Assembly: GCA_900549625.1 (NCBI GenBank)
Contig: URPE01000004.1
Coordinates: 15,799-79,798, forward strand
Direction: 5' to 3'
Source: an uncultured Mycoplasmatota bacterium
GTDB taxonomy: Bacteria > Bacillota_I > Bacilli_A > RF39 > UBA660
Length of the DNA: 64,000 nt
Every line of letters begins with the position of its first letter. The first letter of the stretch is position 1. Of this stretch, positions 16,199 to 24,649 are shown piece after piece. The translations under genes were made by a program, and so were the position numbers. The notes under the pieces are model-generated. The model ran no database searches. It worked only from the letters and a program-made list of their open reading frames with translations, and was not told the origin of the DNA.

Positions 16199-17401
16199 GT
16201 GATAGAAAGAACTGAATATTTAGAACTTTTAAAACGTTTTAAAGATAAAGATTTAATTAAAGTTGTTACAGGTATTAGAAGATGTGGTAAATCAACATTA
16301 TTTGAACTTTTTATAGATTACCTAAAAGAAATAGGAATAAAAGATGAGCAAATAATAAAAATAAATCTTGAAGATGTAAGTTATAATTTTAAAGATTATA
16401 GAGAGTTATATGAATATATTAATAAAAAAATAGATTCAGAAAAGAAATATTATATTTTCTTAGATGAGGTTCAAAATGTTAATATGTTTCAAAAAGCAGT
16501 TGATGGATTATATATAAAGAAAAATGTAGATGTTTATATAACTGGGTCCAATGCTTATTTATTGTCTGGGGAACTAGCGACATTGTTATCTGGGCGTTTT
16601 GTAGAAATAAAAATGTTACCATTATCATTTAAAGAATTTTTAGAGGCAATGCCACAGAATAATAAAAGTCAATATGAATGTTTTTTAGAGTATATGGAAT
16701 ATGGAGGAATGCCTGGTAATTTACCTATTTTAAAAGAAAATATAAGTGATTTAGATGTGTATTTAGAAGGTATTTTTTCAACAATAGTTTATAAAGATAT
16801 AATGATAAGAAATAATATTACTGATAAAACGCTTTTAGAAAATACTCTTAAATTTATTTTTGATAGTATAGGTAGTCCTATTTCTACAAAGAAAATAAGT
16901 GATACCTTAACTAGTAAGGGTATTTCTACTTGTAATCATACTGTTATTAATTATATCAATGCTTTTATAGATAGCTTTTTAATATATAAAGCAGAAAGAT
17001 TTGATGTTAAAGGAAAAAATTTACTTGTTAGAGATTACAAATATTATGTGGCGGATGTTGGCTTGAGAAGTTATCTTTTAGGGAAAAAATCCGGTAGTGA
17101 TATGGGACATATTTTGGAAAATATAGTTTACTTAGAACTTTTAAGAAGAGGATACAAAGTATATGTAGGTAAAGTTGATGACTTAGAAATAGATTTTGTT
17201 GCTCAAAATAGAGAAGGCATAAATTATTATCAGGTTGCTTTGTCTGTAAGAGATGAGAAAGTATTAAGAAGAGAACTTAATTCATTAGAAAAAACAGGAG
17301 ATCATTATCCAAAATATTTACTTACATTAGACATGGATTTAGAAGCGGATTACAATGGTATAACAAAACTTAATGTAATAGAATGGTTACTAAATAAATA
17401 G
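16199..17401 (+). CDS. AAA+ ATPase with DUF4143 C-terminal domain
   Basis: The protein has about 400 residues. The N-terminal AAA_14 domain has Walker A GIRRCGKST and Walker B YYIFLDEVQNV, with sensor-like YITGSNAYLLSGELAT. The C-terminal half (YYVADVGLRSYLLG, then GHILENIVYLELLRRGY and EIDFVAQ) is DUF4143, whose D/E-x-D-F residues recall the PD-(D/E)XK nuclease-like fold. These proteins are common in gut bacteria and archaea; their function is unknown. GAGGTG abuts an ATG at 16193, so the GTG at 16199 with 7-base spacing is the better start. It has its own promoter with repeated upstream elements. Confidence 0.85.
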   Translation: MIERTEYLELLKRFKDKDLIKVVTGIRRCGKSTLFELFIDYLKEIGIKDEQIIKINLEDVSYNFKDYRELYEYINKKIDSEKKYYIFLDEVQNVNMFQKAVDGLYIKKNVDVYITGSNAYLLSGELATLLSGRFVEIKMLPLSFKEFLEAMPQNNKSQYECFLEYMEYGGMPGNLPILKENISDLDVYLEGIFSTIVYKDIMIRNNITDKTLLENTLKFIFDSIGSPISTKKISDTLTSKGISTCNHTVINYINAFIDSFLIYKAERFDVKGKNLLVRDYKYYVADVGLRSYLLGKKSGSDMGHILENIVYLELLRRGYKVYVGKVDDLEIDFVAQNREGINYYQVALSVRDEKVLRRELNSLEKTGDHYPKYLLTLDMDLEADYNGITKLNVIEWLLNK

Positions 17402-17427
17402 AAATAATAAAAATTAAAATAAATGGC

Positions 17428-17456
17428 TTGCATTATTTAAAAAAATTTCATATAAT
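17428..17456 (+). promoter_or_regulatory. Promoter of the leuS T-box transcript
   Basis: TTGCAT, 17 bases, TATAAT. The predicted start near 17463 immediately precedes stem I of the T-box. Confidence 0.75.
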
Positions 17457-17462
17457 TTAGGC

Positions 17463-17645
17463 ATGCGATGAAGAAAGAGTAGTAATAATTAGTCTTTTAT
17501 AGAGAGTAAAGGGAGCTGGAACTTTACAAAGATGAGTTATGAACTTGCTTTTGGAGCTTTAGGAGAATACTCCTTTATCAAGTAAGAAAGTTAAATTAAG
17601 GATGGTACCGTCGTTATGACTCCTTTGGTGCTATCCTTTTTTATT
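17463..17645 (+). promoter_or_regulatory. T-box riboswitch leader of the leuS operon, Leu specifier
   Basis: The T-box core AGGATGGTACCGTCG lies at 17599-17613. The terminator arm 17598-17609 pairs with 17627-17638 and is followed by a T run. Stem I shows AGAGA, a GTAAAG/CTTTAC distal hairpin and AGTA. CTT at 17544-17546, followed by G, fits the specifier position and encodes leucine, matching the downstream LeuRS gene. An AGGAG/CTCCT hairpin lies between stem I and the T-box. Confidence 0.85.
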
Positions 17646-17662
17646 TAGTTGGGAGTGGTGTT

Positions 17663-18049
17663 ATGGATATTAGTGATTTATTTCTAAATTTATTGATTTT
17701 TTTAGGAGGATTTTTAGTTATTTTTATAGTGACGTATGTTATATATTTTAAAAAACTTTCTTCTAAGAAAAGAAAAAATAAAAATATTACAGAAATTACA
17801 TATCTTGTTCATAAGTTTAATTTAGATGAAAAGGCATTACCTAAAAAGAAAATGATTTTATGGATAAGTATGCAAAATGCTTTTATTATTTCATTTGTAT
17901 GGGTGTTTATAAGTTCTTTAAGGATAAAGATTATGTGGCAGTTATTAATTGCTTTTGTAATGATTTTAGCACTGATTTATGCTTTATATGAAATATATGG
18001 AAGACATTTAGTGAAAAAAGGATATCAAAAAGTGAAAGGAAGAAGATAA
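17663..18049 (+). CDS. Conserved small membrane protein encoded ahead of leuS
   Basis: I assign no function. The 128-residue protein has one N-terminal membrane helix (about residues 8-29), a basic cytoplasmic stretch (KKLSSKKRKNKN), an ITYLVHKFNLDEKAL segment, and two C-terminal helices (about residues 66-85 and 90-110) ending in YEIYGRHLVKKG. It is the first gene after the Leu T-box and ends one base before leuS, so it is controlled by leucyl-tRNA charging. GGGAGTGG precedes the ATG. A transporter role is unlikely at this size; a membrane accessory protein is possible. Confidence 0.75.
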   Translation: MDISDLFLNLLIFLGGFLVIFIVTYVIYFKKLSSKKRKNKNITEITYLVHKFNLDEKALPKKKMILWISMQNAFIISFVWVFISSLRIKIMWQLLIAFVMILALIYALYEIYGRHLVKKGYQKVKGRR

Positions 18050-18050
18050 G

Positions 18051-20459
18051 ATGAATTTTAAAGAAGTAGAGAAAAAATGGCAAAAGTATTGGGAGGATAA
18101 ACATACTTTTGAGGCTAAAAATGGTACTCATGAAAAACATTATTATATTTTAGTTGAGTTTCCATATCCTTCAGGGGCTGGATTACATGTAGGACATGCT
18201 AGAGTTTATACGGCAACTGATGTACTTGCACGTATGAAAAGAATGCAAGGATATAATGTTTTATATCCAATGGGATGGGATGCTTTTGGGGCACCAGCTG
18301 AACAATATGCTATTAAAATGCATGTTCATCCTAAAGAAGTTGTTAAGAAAAACATTGGTGTTTTTAAAAGTCAAATGCAAGGGTTAGGTTTGTCTTTTGA
18401 TTGGACAAGAGAATTTTCTACAACTGACCCAGAATACTATAAATGGACTCAGTGGCAATTTATTCAATTTTATAAACATGGTATGGCTTATAAGGCTAAG
18501 ACTAAAGTTAACTGGTGTCCAACTTGTAAAATGGTTTTATCAAATGAAGATGCTGCTGGTGGTGTATGCGAAAGATGTGGTAGTTCAGTAGTTCAAAAAG
18601 AAAAATCACAATGGATGCTTAGAATGAGTGATTATGCTGAAAGACTTATTGATGGGTTAAAAGATACTAACTTTTTAGAAAAAGTAAAATTAGGGCAAAA
18701 AAATTGGATTGGTAAATCAACTGGTGTTGAAGTAGATGTAGATATAAAAGATGGTGGTAAATTTTCAATATTTACAACTTGTATAGAAACTATATATGGG
18801 ATAACTTTCTTTGTTATTGCGCCTGATGGAGAATTAATTAAAGAATTAATGCCACGTGTTACTAATAAAGAAGAAGTTATGGCATATATTGAAGAAACAA
18901 AGGCTAAATCTAATTTAGAAAGAACCGATTTAAATAAAAGTAAAACAGGTTGTGAAGTTAAAGGTGTTAAAGCGATACATCCAATTACTAAAGAAGAAGT
19001 ACCGATTTTCTTAGGTGACTTTGTGTTGGGAGATTATGGAACGGGTGCTGTTATGGCTGTTCCTAGTCATGATGAAAGAGATTATGAATATGCCTTAGCC
19101 CATAATTTGCCGATGATCGTTGTTATTAATGGAGGAGACACCAGTACTCATGCGTTTGAAAAGCAAGATTATTTAGGCAAAGGTTGTACTTTAATTAATA
19201 GTGCGGAATTCACAGGTCTTACAGTGGAAGAAGCAAAAGAGGCAATTACTGAAAAATTAGTAAAGCAAAAAATTGCTAGACGTGTTAATAATTATAAGAT
19301 GCGTGACTGGGTATTTGGTAGACAACGTTTCTGGGGTGAACCTATTCCAATGATTTATTGTGAGAATTGTGGTTGGGTACCAGAAAGTGAAGAAAATTTG
19401 CCAGTAGTTTTACCAGATGTTACAGAATATGAACCTACTGATAATGGGGAAAGTCCACTTGCTAAAATAGAAGAATTTGTAAATTGCAAATGTCCTAAAT
19501 GTGGGCGTGATGCTAAAAGAGAAACTGATACAATGCCTCAGTGGGCGGGGTCTAGTTGGTATTTCTTAAGGTATATGGATCCTAAAAATAAAGAAGAATT
19601 TGCTAGTATGGAGGCAATGAAATATTGGGGACAAGTTGATTATTATGATGGTGGTAGTGAACATACGGCAAGACATTTGTTGTATGCCAGATTCTGGGTA
19701 CAAATGCTTTATGATTATGGTTTGACACCAAAAAGTGAAATGATTTGGACACGTGTTGCCCATGGTATGGTATTAGGCTCTAATGGTGAAAAGATGAGTA
19801 AAAGTAAAGGTAACGTAATAAACCCAGATGACATGGTAAAGGAATATGGTGCTGATACTTTAAGAACTTATGAAATGTTTATGGGAGACTATCAAATGGA
19901 CGCTCCTTGGAGTACAGAAACATTAAAGGGTTGTAAACGTTTCTTAGAAAGAGTAGCTAAATTAGGTTCTAAGTTAAATGAAAAAGTTGGTTATACAGAT
20001 GAAGTATTAGTTAATAAAACTATTAAGAAAGTTACAAATGATAATGAAACATTAAAATATAATACAGCTATTTCAAGTTTAATGAGTATGTTAAATGAAT
20101 ATGATAAGTATAAAGATGGAATTACTAAAGATGATTACAGAGTGCTTTTACATTTATTAAATCCGGATGCTCCACATATAACTGAAGAATTAAATGAACA
20201 ATATAATTTGGGAAAACCATTATGTGAATCACCATGGCCAGTTTATGATGAGGCTAAAACTATTGATAAAGAAATTACAATAGGAGTACAAATAAATGGT
20301 AAATTACGTAGTGAAGTTACTTTGGAATTAAATGAAAGTGAAGAGTTAGCTAAAGATAAAGTATTAAATCAAGATAATGTAAAAAAATATATTGATGAAA
20401 AAGAAATAGTTAAATTTATTTATATTCCAAATAAAATAATTAATATTATTGTTAAATAA
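18051..20459 (+). CDS. leuS: Leucyl-tRNA synthetase
   Basis: The protein is a full-length bacterial LeuRS of 802 residues. It shows the HIGH motif as HVGH (residues 46-49) after PYPSGAGL, a zinc-binding-like CPTCKMV, the CP1 editing domain with TTCIETIYGITFF and GTGAVMAVPSHDERDYEYA, and KMSKS (581-585). It attaches leucine to tRNA-Leu and hydrolyses mischarged products. It is translated just after the small membrane protein and placed under a T-box with a leucine specifier, a standard feedback arrangement in Bacillota. Confidence 0.97.
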   Translation: MNFKEVEKKWQKYWEDKHTFEAKNGTHEKHYYILVEFPYPSGAGLHVGHARVYTATDVLARMKRMQGYNVLYPMGWDAFGAPAEQYAIKMHVHPKEVVKKNIGVFKSQMQGLGLSFDWTREFSTTDPEYYKWTQWQFIQFYKHGMAYKAKTKVNWCPTCKMVLSNEDAAGGVCERCGSSVVQKEKSQWMLRMSDYAERLIDGLKDTNFLEKVKLGQKNWIGKSTGVEVDVDIKDGGKFSIFTTCIETIYGITFFVIAPDGELIKELMPRVTNKEEVMAYIEETKAKSNLERTDLNKSKTGCEVKGVKAIHPITKEEVPIFLGDFVLGDYGTGAVMAVPSHDERDYEYALAHNLPMIVVINGGDTSTHAFEKQDYLGKGCTLINSAEFTGLTVEEAKEAITEKLVKQKIARRVNNYKMRDWVFGRQRFWGEPIPMIYCENCGWVPESEENLPVVLPDVTEYEPTDNGESPLAKIEEFVNCKCPKCGRDAKRETDTMPQWAGSSWYFLRYMDPKNKEEFASMEAMKYWGQVDYYDGGSEHTARHLLYARFWVQMLYDYGLTPKSEMIWTRVAHGMVLGSNGEKMSKSKGNVINPDDMVKEYGADTLRTYEMFMGDYQMDAPWSTETLKGCKRFLERVAKLGSKLNEKVGYTDEVLVNKTIKKVTNDNETLKYNTAISSLMSMLNEYDKYKDGITKDDYRVLLHLLNPDAPHITEELNEQYNLGKPLCESPWPVYDEAKTIDKEITIGVQINGKLRSEVTLELNESEELAKDKVLNQDNVKKYIDEKEIVKFIYIPNKIINIIVK

Positions 20460-20462
20460 AAG

Positions 20463-20490
20463 ACAGAGATGAAATATTCTCTGTTTTCTT
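20463..20490 (+). terminator. Intrinsic terminator after leuS
   Basis: ACAGAGA and TCTCTGT pair around an 8-base loop and are followed by TTTCTT. Confidence 0.65.
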
Positions 20491-20686
20491 AAGCTTTTGT
20501 TTTTTCTTTTTCTTCCTCTTCTATATTTTCTATTGCAAATTTACATGCTTGAATAACAAAGCTAGAAAAGGTTAGTTCAGTACCTGCTAAAATACTTTCA
20601 ATTTTATCAATTAATGATACAGGAAACCTGATAGTTTTATTTTCAGTTTCTTTTTTTTCTAAATTTAATCTAAAGCCTGCTTTCAT
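20489..20686 (-). CDS. Small ribbon-helix-helix-like protein (YlcI/YnfO-like)
   Basis: The protein has 65 residues. NKTIRFPVSLIDKIESILAG, then TFSSFVIQACKFAIEN, fits a ribbon-helix-helix fold: a short beta strand, a first helix and a second helix. It resembles the YlcI/YnfO-like group of small DNA-binding proteins. AAGGAG precedes the ATG. It is divergent from the secreted-protein pair at 20811, and an 8-base palindrome sits between them over both likely promoters, so it may repress itself and that pair. The last 10 residues are almost all charged. Confidence 0.7.
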   Translation of the reverse strand: MKAGFRLNLEKKETENKTIRFPVSLIDKIESILAGTELTFSSFVIQACKFAIENIEEEEKEKTKA

Positions 20687-20733
20687 TGTAACTCCTTCCT
20701 ATACTTATTTTATGTCTTTTTTACATAATGAAA

Positions 20734-20754
20734 CGCATTGCAAAATGCAATGCG
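20734..20754. promoter_or_regulatory. Operator-like palindrome CGCATTGC-N5-GCAATGCG
   Basis: The two 8-base arms are perfect inverted repeats around AAAAT. On the + strand they overlap the -35 region of the extended -10 promoter TGcTATAAT (20759-20767). On the minus strand they overlap a TTGCAT-17-TATGTA candidate promoter for the small regulator. The G+C-rich arms stand out from the AT-rich surroundings. Confidence 0.65.
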
Positions 20755-20810
20755 AATATGCTATAATAACTTTAATTAAAATGGACAATATAAAGTAGAG
20801 GAGTGTTGAT

Positions 20811-22040
20811 ATGAAGAAAATAAAAAAATATTTGTTATTAGCAATTATGTTAGTATTATTAATTTTATTTGGAATACAAAGAATTGTTTACAAACAACAA
20901 TATAAAATTAATTCTTATTCTTTAGCAATATTTGTTGATGGAGAAAAGAAAGATACGTATCCTGAACGGGGAAACTATAATGTAAGTGTTGATTGCATGG
21001 GAAAGGCAAATGGTAGTTGGGACTATAATAACTGGGGACCAATCATAAAAAATTTTAATGATGGTGCTGCTTGTAATATTATCTTTACAACTGGTAAAAA
21101 GTTTAATGAATATGTAATAGATGCATCAAAGACAGATAGTAATATTATTTATATAGAACAGTCTGATACAGTACAGACAGGTAGTAATGCTAAAGAAGAG
21201 TATAGATATACTGGGGCTAATCCAAATAATTATGTTTATTTTGGTTGTGATAGTAATTGTACAGAAGATAATTTATACCGAATTATAGGGGTATTACCTA
21301 CTCAAAGCATTGAAGGCGGTACTTATGAAAAGAGAGTAAAACTTATAAAAAGTGATTATTATACAGAAACCGAAAGTGGGCTTTTATTAGATTCTTCTGT
21401 TGCTCCTACTAATAAGGGGTACTATTGGTCAAACTTAACTCAAAATGACTGGGTTACATCTACGTTACAAACACAGGTTTTGAATGGTGTTTATTGGAAA
21501 AACTTAGGGGAATATCAGACTTATATTGTTAGCGTTTACTGGTATTTAGGTGGGGCTTTGTCTTATGGTACAGATAATAATTATGCAACTTATTCAGCAA
21601 ATGATTTTTATGGATTTGAACGTGGTTCTACGCCTGGTGCTTATAGTTCTACATTGAAATATAAAACAAATATTGGTTTAATGTATGTTTCTGATTTTGG
21701 CTTTTCTGCCGAAAAGGCATATAATTCATATAGCATAAATTCTTATCGAAATGTTTTTATAAATTCATGGCTTTATAAATTTTCTAATGTTAGTAGTGAG
21801 AAAGCTGAGTGGACTATGAATAGTAATTCGGCCCAAGAAACTTATGATCCTTATGGCAGTTTAGCGTATGATATAAATTCCAATTCTAGTTTAGGCCCAG
21901 TTTATAGGCATTGGATTAAATCAACAAAAGAAAGTATTTTGGGCGTTAGACCTACTTTTTATTTAAAAGAAAATGTGTTATATCAAAATGGACTTGGTAC
22001 AAAAGAATCACCATATAGAATAACATTGGGGGAATCTTAG
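20811..22040 (+). CDS. Membrane-anchored or secreted protein, paralogue of the next gene
   Basis: Function unknown. The 409 residues begin with a signal-anchor helix (about residues 7-23). The body has a conserved NVSVDCMGKANGSWDY segment, then a domain of about 230 residues starting VYFGCDSNCTEDNLYRIIGV, with YWYLGG, IGLMYVSDFGF, and a GVRPTFYLKENVLY..GTKESPYRI ending. The same domain ends the next gene and, more distantly, the 40548 gene. The fold resembles the C-type-lectin-like domains used as variable display proteins, although no variable region is evident here. It is led by a promoter with a palindromic operator and is followed after one base by its paralogue. Confidence 0.7.
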   Translation: MKKIKKYLLLAIMLVLLILFGIQRIVYKQQYKINSYSLAIFVDGEKKDTYPERGNYNVSVDCMGKANGSWDYNNWGPIIKNFNDGAACNIIFTTGKKFNEYVIDASKTDSNIIYIEQSDTVQTGSNAKEEYRYTGANPNNYVYFGCDSNCTEDNLYRIIGVLPTQSIEGGTYEKRVKLIKSDYYTETESGLLLDSSVAPTNKGYYWSNLTQNDWVTSTLQTQVLNGVYWKNLGEYQTYIVSVYWYLGGALSYGTDNNYATYSANDFYGFERGSTPGAYSSTLKYKTNIGLMYVSDFGFSAEKAYNSYSINSYRNVFINSWLYKFSNVSSEKAEWTMNSNSAQETYDPYGSLAYDINSNSSLGPVYRHWIKSTKESILGVRPTFYLKENVLYQNGLGTKESPYRITLGES

Positions 22041-22041
22041 T

Positions 22042-23730
22042 ATGAAAAAAAATTATAGAAAATTAATATTATCATTTTTGATTTTATTTGTTTTTATTGG
22101 TGTTACTTATGCTTATATTAGGTTTGAGGCTGAACAAAAAGATATTAATACTGTAGCTTCATTATGCTTAAAGGTTAGTTTAGAAGAACAAGAGGGAAGT
22201 GATATTAAATTAACAGAAGCATTTCCTATAACAGATATAGAAGGTAAAAAATTATCTCCCTATGTATTTACAATAACAAATAAATGTGATACTGGTATTT
22301 TATATGAAGTTAATCTTGATATACTAAGTGATATTAATGATAATAATACATTGGGTTTAAGTTATATTAAATATATGCTTAATGATGATGAACCTGGAAT
22401 TTTAAATAATAGAGAAACTGTTAGTAAGACAAATAAAGATGCTTTTACAAGTAAACAGTTAAAAACTGCAGAATTAAGAGGAAAAGAAAGTATAACTTAT
22501 AAACTTAGATTATGGATGGACTATGATACAACTATCGAAGAAGGATCAAATAAGACTTTTAAGAGTAAAATAGCTATTAAGGCTGTAAGTAAAAATTATA
22601 GTTATGATGGTGATGTAGTATTAAGTGTATATGTTGATGATAAATCAGTAAGTGAGGCTCCTAGTAAAGGTGCTTATGATGTAAGTGTTGATTGTAAAGG
22701 TACTGGCAAAGGAATTTGGAATTATGAGGAATGGGGAGCTGTTATTACAGGTTTTCAAAGTGGGGAAAAATGTGATGTTAATTTTAAAAGCAGAAAATAT
22801 TTAAGTGATTATATAATAGCTAAAAGTGAAACTGAAAGTACTATAAAACATATAACTCAAGCAAGTACAATTCAGACTGGTTCTAATGCTACGGAGGAAT
22901 ATAGATATGTAGGAGAAAGTTCAAGTTTAAATAATTGGGTATACTTTGGGTGTGATAGTAATTGTACAGAAGACAATTTATACCGAATTATTGGCGTAAT
23001 ACCTACTCAAAAAGAAGTTGGTGGGAAATATGAAAATAGAGTAAAGTTAGTAAAAGCAAGTTATTATACAGAAACAGAGAGTGGTTATTTAAAAGATGGT
23101 TATGGTTATGGATGGAATACCGATGGAACTAATAACTGGGAATATAGTAAAACACAAATAAATGTTTTAAATGGAGTTTATTGGAAGAGTTTAAGTGAAT
23201 ATCAAAAATATATAGATCAAACTGTTTGGTATCTAGGGGCTGTTGGTAATGGTGCCAATGATAATTCTTATGCTAGTTTAACTGCTAAACAATTCTATCA
23301 ATATGAAAGAGGAAGTATAAAAGCAGGAAGTGGAGGAATTTTACAATACACAAATTATATAGGACTAATGTATCCAAGCGACTACGGTTTTTCAATTAGT
23401 AGTAATTATTGGAATGCAGCAGTGGATAGTAATTCTAGTATTTATATGACTTCGAATGCATGGCTTTATCCAACTTTTTCACCTGGGGTAGCTAGGGAAT
23501 GGCTTATAACTCCTGATGGTGGTGCAATGGCTAGTACTTACAATTCTACTTTAGCATACAATATACATCGTTCTTCTAATCCAACATTGTATATGGAGCC
23601 TTTATATAGGCACTGGGTTAATGTTAATTCAACTGGTTATATTAGACCATCATTTAATTTAAAAGCAAATGTAATGTATAAAAGTGGTGATGGGACAAGT
23701 TCTAATCCATATCGTATTGAAATTAATTAA
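22042..23730 (+). CDS. Secreted protein with TasA-like N-terminus and lectin-like C-terminus
   Basis: The 562-residue protein has a signal-anchor helix ending in VTYAYIRF, as in TasA/camelysin-like exported proteins, and a beta-rich domain (about residues 35-185). From about residue 190 it repeats the whole extracellular part of the preceding gene (DVSVDCKGTGKGIWNY, WVYFGCDSNCTEDNLYRIIGV, IRPSFNLKANVMY, GTSSNPYRI). The pair therefore arose by duplication, with an N-terminal domain gained or lost. The two genes form one operon ending in a strong bidirectional terminator. A role in surface binding is inferred. Confidence 0.7.
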   Translation: MKKNYRKLILSFLILFVFIGVTYAYIRFEAEQKDINTVASLCLKVSLEEQEGSDIKLTEAFPITDIEGKKLSPYVFTITNKCDTGILYEVNLDILSDINDNNTLGLSYIKYMLNDDEPGILNNRETVSKTNKDAFTSKQLKTAELRGKESITYKLRLWMDYDTTIEEGSNKTFKSKIAIKAVSKNYSYDGDVVLSVYVDDKSVSEAPSKGAYDVSVDCKGTGKGIWNYEEWGAVITGFQSGEKCDVNFKSRKYLSDYIIAKSETESTIKHITQASTIQTGSNATEEYRYVGESSSLNNWVYFGCDSNCTEDNLYRIIGVIPTQKEVGGKYENRVKLVKASYYTETESGYLKDGYGYGWNTDGTNNWEYSKTQINVLNGVYWKSLSEYQKYIDQTVWYLGAVGNGANDNSYASLTAKQFYQYERGSIKAGSGGILQYTNYIGLMYPSDYGFSISSNYWNAAVDSNSSIYMTSNAWLYPTFSPGVAREWLITPDGGAMASTYNSTLAYNIHRSSNPTLYMEPLYRHWVNVNSTGYIRPSFNLKANVMYKSGDGTSSNPYRIEIN

Positions 23731-23733
23731 AAG

Positions 23734-23762
23734 GAGAACACTTTATTATTTAGTGTTCTCTT
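23734..23762. terminator. Bidirectional terminator
   Basis: GAGAACACT and AGTGTTCTC pair perfectly around a 9-base loop, between the convergent ends of the secreted-protein operon and the small InlB-repeat gene. T-rich tracts follow on either strand, more clearly for the minus strand. Confidence 0.7.
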
Positions 23763-24060
23763 CATTTGTTATAACGACACCCCATTTAGCATAATATACT
23801 GAGTCCTTTTGAATGATTGTTTTTTCATCTAATCTATTATTATCTTCATCATACCAACCAATGAAAACATGTTCATTTTTTTGTGGGCTATCAATTTCTT
23901 TTAATGATGTGTTTTTACGAATGTTTACTGTTTTATAGAGATTATTATCTACTATGAATGCTACTTGGTATACATCTGTTTTAATATATATTATTAACAT
24001 ATAAAACAATATACATATTAAAAATATTGTGAGAAAAATACTTTTTTTCAAGATTTTCAC
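23746..24060 (-). CDS. Small membrane-anchored protein with one InlB/Flg_new-type repeat
   Basis: The protein has 104 residues. An N-terminal membrane helix (about residues 6-27) is followed by a single beta-grasp-like repeat, YQVAFIVDNNLYKTVNI, HVFIGWYDEDN and VYYAKWG, which matches the Listeria-Bacteroides (InlB B-type) repeat. Such repeats usually occur in tandem in large adhesins; a single anchored copy is unusual. A tRNA gene lies about 50 bases upstream on the same strand. The same repeat type occurs in the pilin-like protein at 33658. Confidence 0.65.
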   Translation of the reverse strand: MKILKKSIFLTIFLICILFYMLIIYIKTDVYQVAFIVDNNLYKTVNIRKNTSLKEIDSPQKNEHVFIGWYDEDNNRLDEKTIIQKDSVYYAKWGVVITNEENTK

Positions 24061-24112
24061 CTCAGATACTTAATTTATAAATAAATTGGCTTTAAACCAA
24101 TAATTGTTTAAT

Positions 24113-24187
24113 GGTGCTGAAAACAGGACTCGAACCTGCGACCTACGCGTTACGAGGGCGTTGCTCTACCAGCTGAGCTAATTCAGC
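24113..24187 (-). tRNA. tRNA-Thr (anticodon CGT)
   Basis: Read on the minus strand, it gives a cloverleaf: acceptor GCTGAAT with TTTCAGC (one mismatch at the base), D-arm GCTC/GAGC, anticodon loop CTCGTAA with CGT, T-arm with TTCGAGT, and an encoded CCA. The anticodon stem ACGCC/CGCGT has one C-C mismatch next to the loop. A TATAAT box lies at 24196-24201. Confidence 0.85.
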
Positions 24188-24244
24188 ATAGATACATTAT
24201 AATGCAAAAATAAAAAAAATTCTATAAAAAGTGCGAAAAAAATA

Positions 24245-24272
24245 TTGATATTTATTTATGATGTGATATAAT
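24245..24272 (+). promoter_or_regulatory. Promoter of the tRNA-Gly gene
   Basis: TTGATA, 16 bases, TATAAT with an extended TGa before it. It lies 19 bases upstream of the tRNA. Confidence 0.75.
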
Positions 24273-24290
24273 TAAGTGGTCAAAGCAAAT

Positions 24291-24364
24291 GCAGGTGTAG
24301 TTAAATGGTATAACTCTAGCCTTCCAAGCTAATATCGGCAGTTCGATTCTGCTCACCTGCTCCA
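24291..24364 (+). tRNA. tRNA-Gly (anticodon TCC)
   Basis: The cloverleaf has acceptor GCAGGTG with CACCTGC, anticodon loop CTTCCAA with TCC, T-loop TTCGATT, and encoded CCA. It is monocistronic with its own promoter and a terminator about 40 bases downstream. Confidence 0.9.
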
Positions 24365-24404
24365 TAAGATAATATCGTTACACCAATGTGACGTTAGATT
24401 TAAG

Positions 24405-24429
24405 TCAACTAGAAATAGTTGATTTTTTT
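24405..24429 (+). terminator. Terminator after tRNA-Gly
   Basis: TCAACTA and TAGTTGA pair around GAAA and are followed by seven Ts. The rest of 24365-24613 holds a second hairpin but no supportable gene. Confidence 0.8.
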
Positions 24430-24472
24430 GTGCGTTTGTGAATAATGAGTGAAAATGATAGTAATTTATATT

Positions 24473-24504
24473 AAAAAAGCCTCTTGTATTCGAAGAGGTT
24501 TTTT
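24473..24504. terminator. Second, symmetric hairpin with A/T flanks
   Basis: CCTCTT and AAGAGG pair around a 7-base loop, preceded by six As and followed by six Ts, so it can terminate on both strands. There is no gene immediately upstream on the + strand beyond the tRNA. Confidence 0.6.
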
Positions 24505-24613
24505 GTGTTGAAGAAATGCGAAAAAAAATATGATGCTGTATCAAAATTTGTATCAAAAGAAATTGAAATAAGGTAGGTGATGAAATTATTAGATTTGAAA
24601 GAATGTTAAATTT

Positions 24614-24649
24614 AAAGAGTGTGTAAGAAATTTTATTTACACACTCTTT
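24614..24649. terminator. Terminator of the 24648 minus-strand gene
   Basis: AAAGAGTGTGTAA and TTACACACTCTTT form a 13-base perfect stem. It begins at the stop codon of the minus-strand gene; on the minus strand it is followed by a T-containing, AT-rich run. Confidence 0.7.

Noticed and set aside
24520..24570. Integrase tail or attachment site next to tRNA-Gly
   Set aside because: A short frame and a repeated TATCAAA motif are present, but there is no integrase gene and no duplicated tRNA end.
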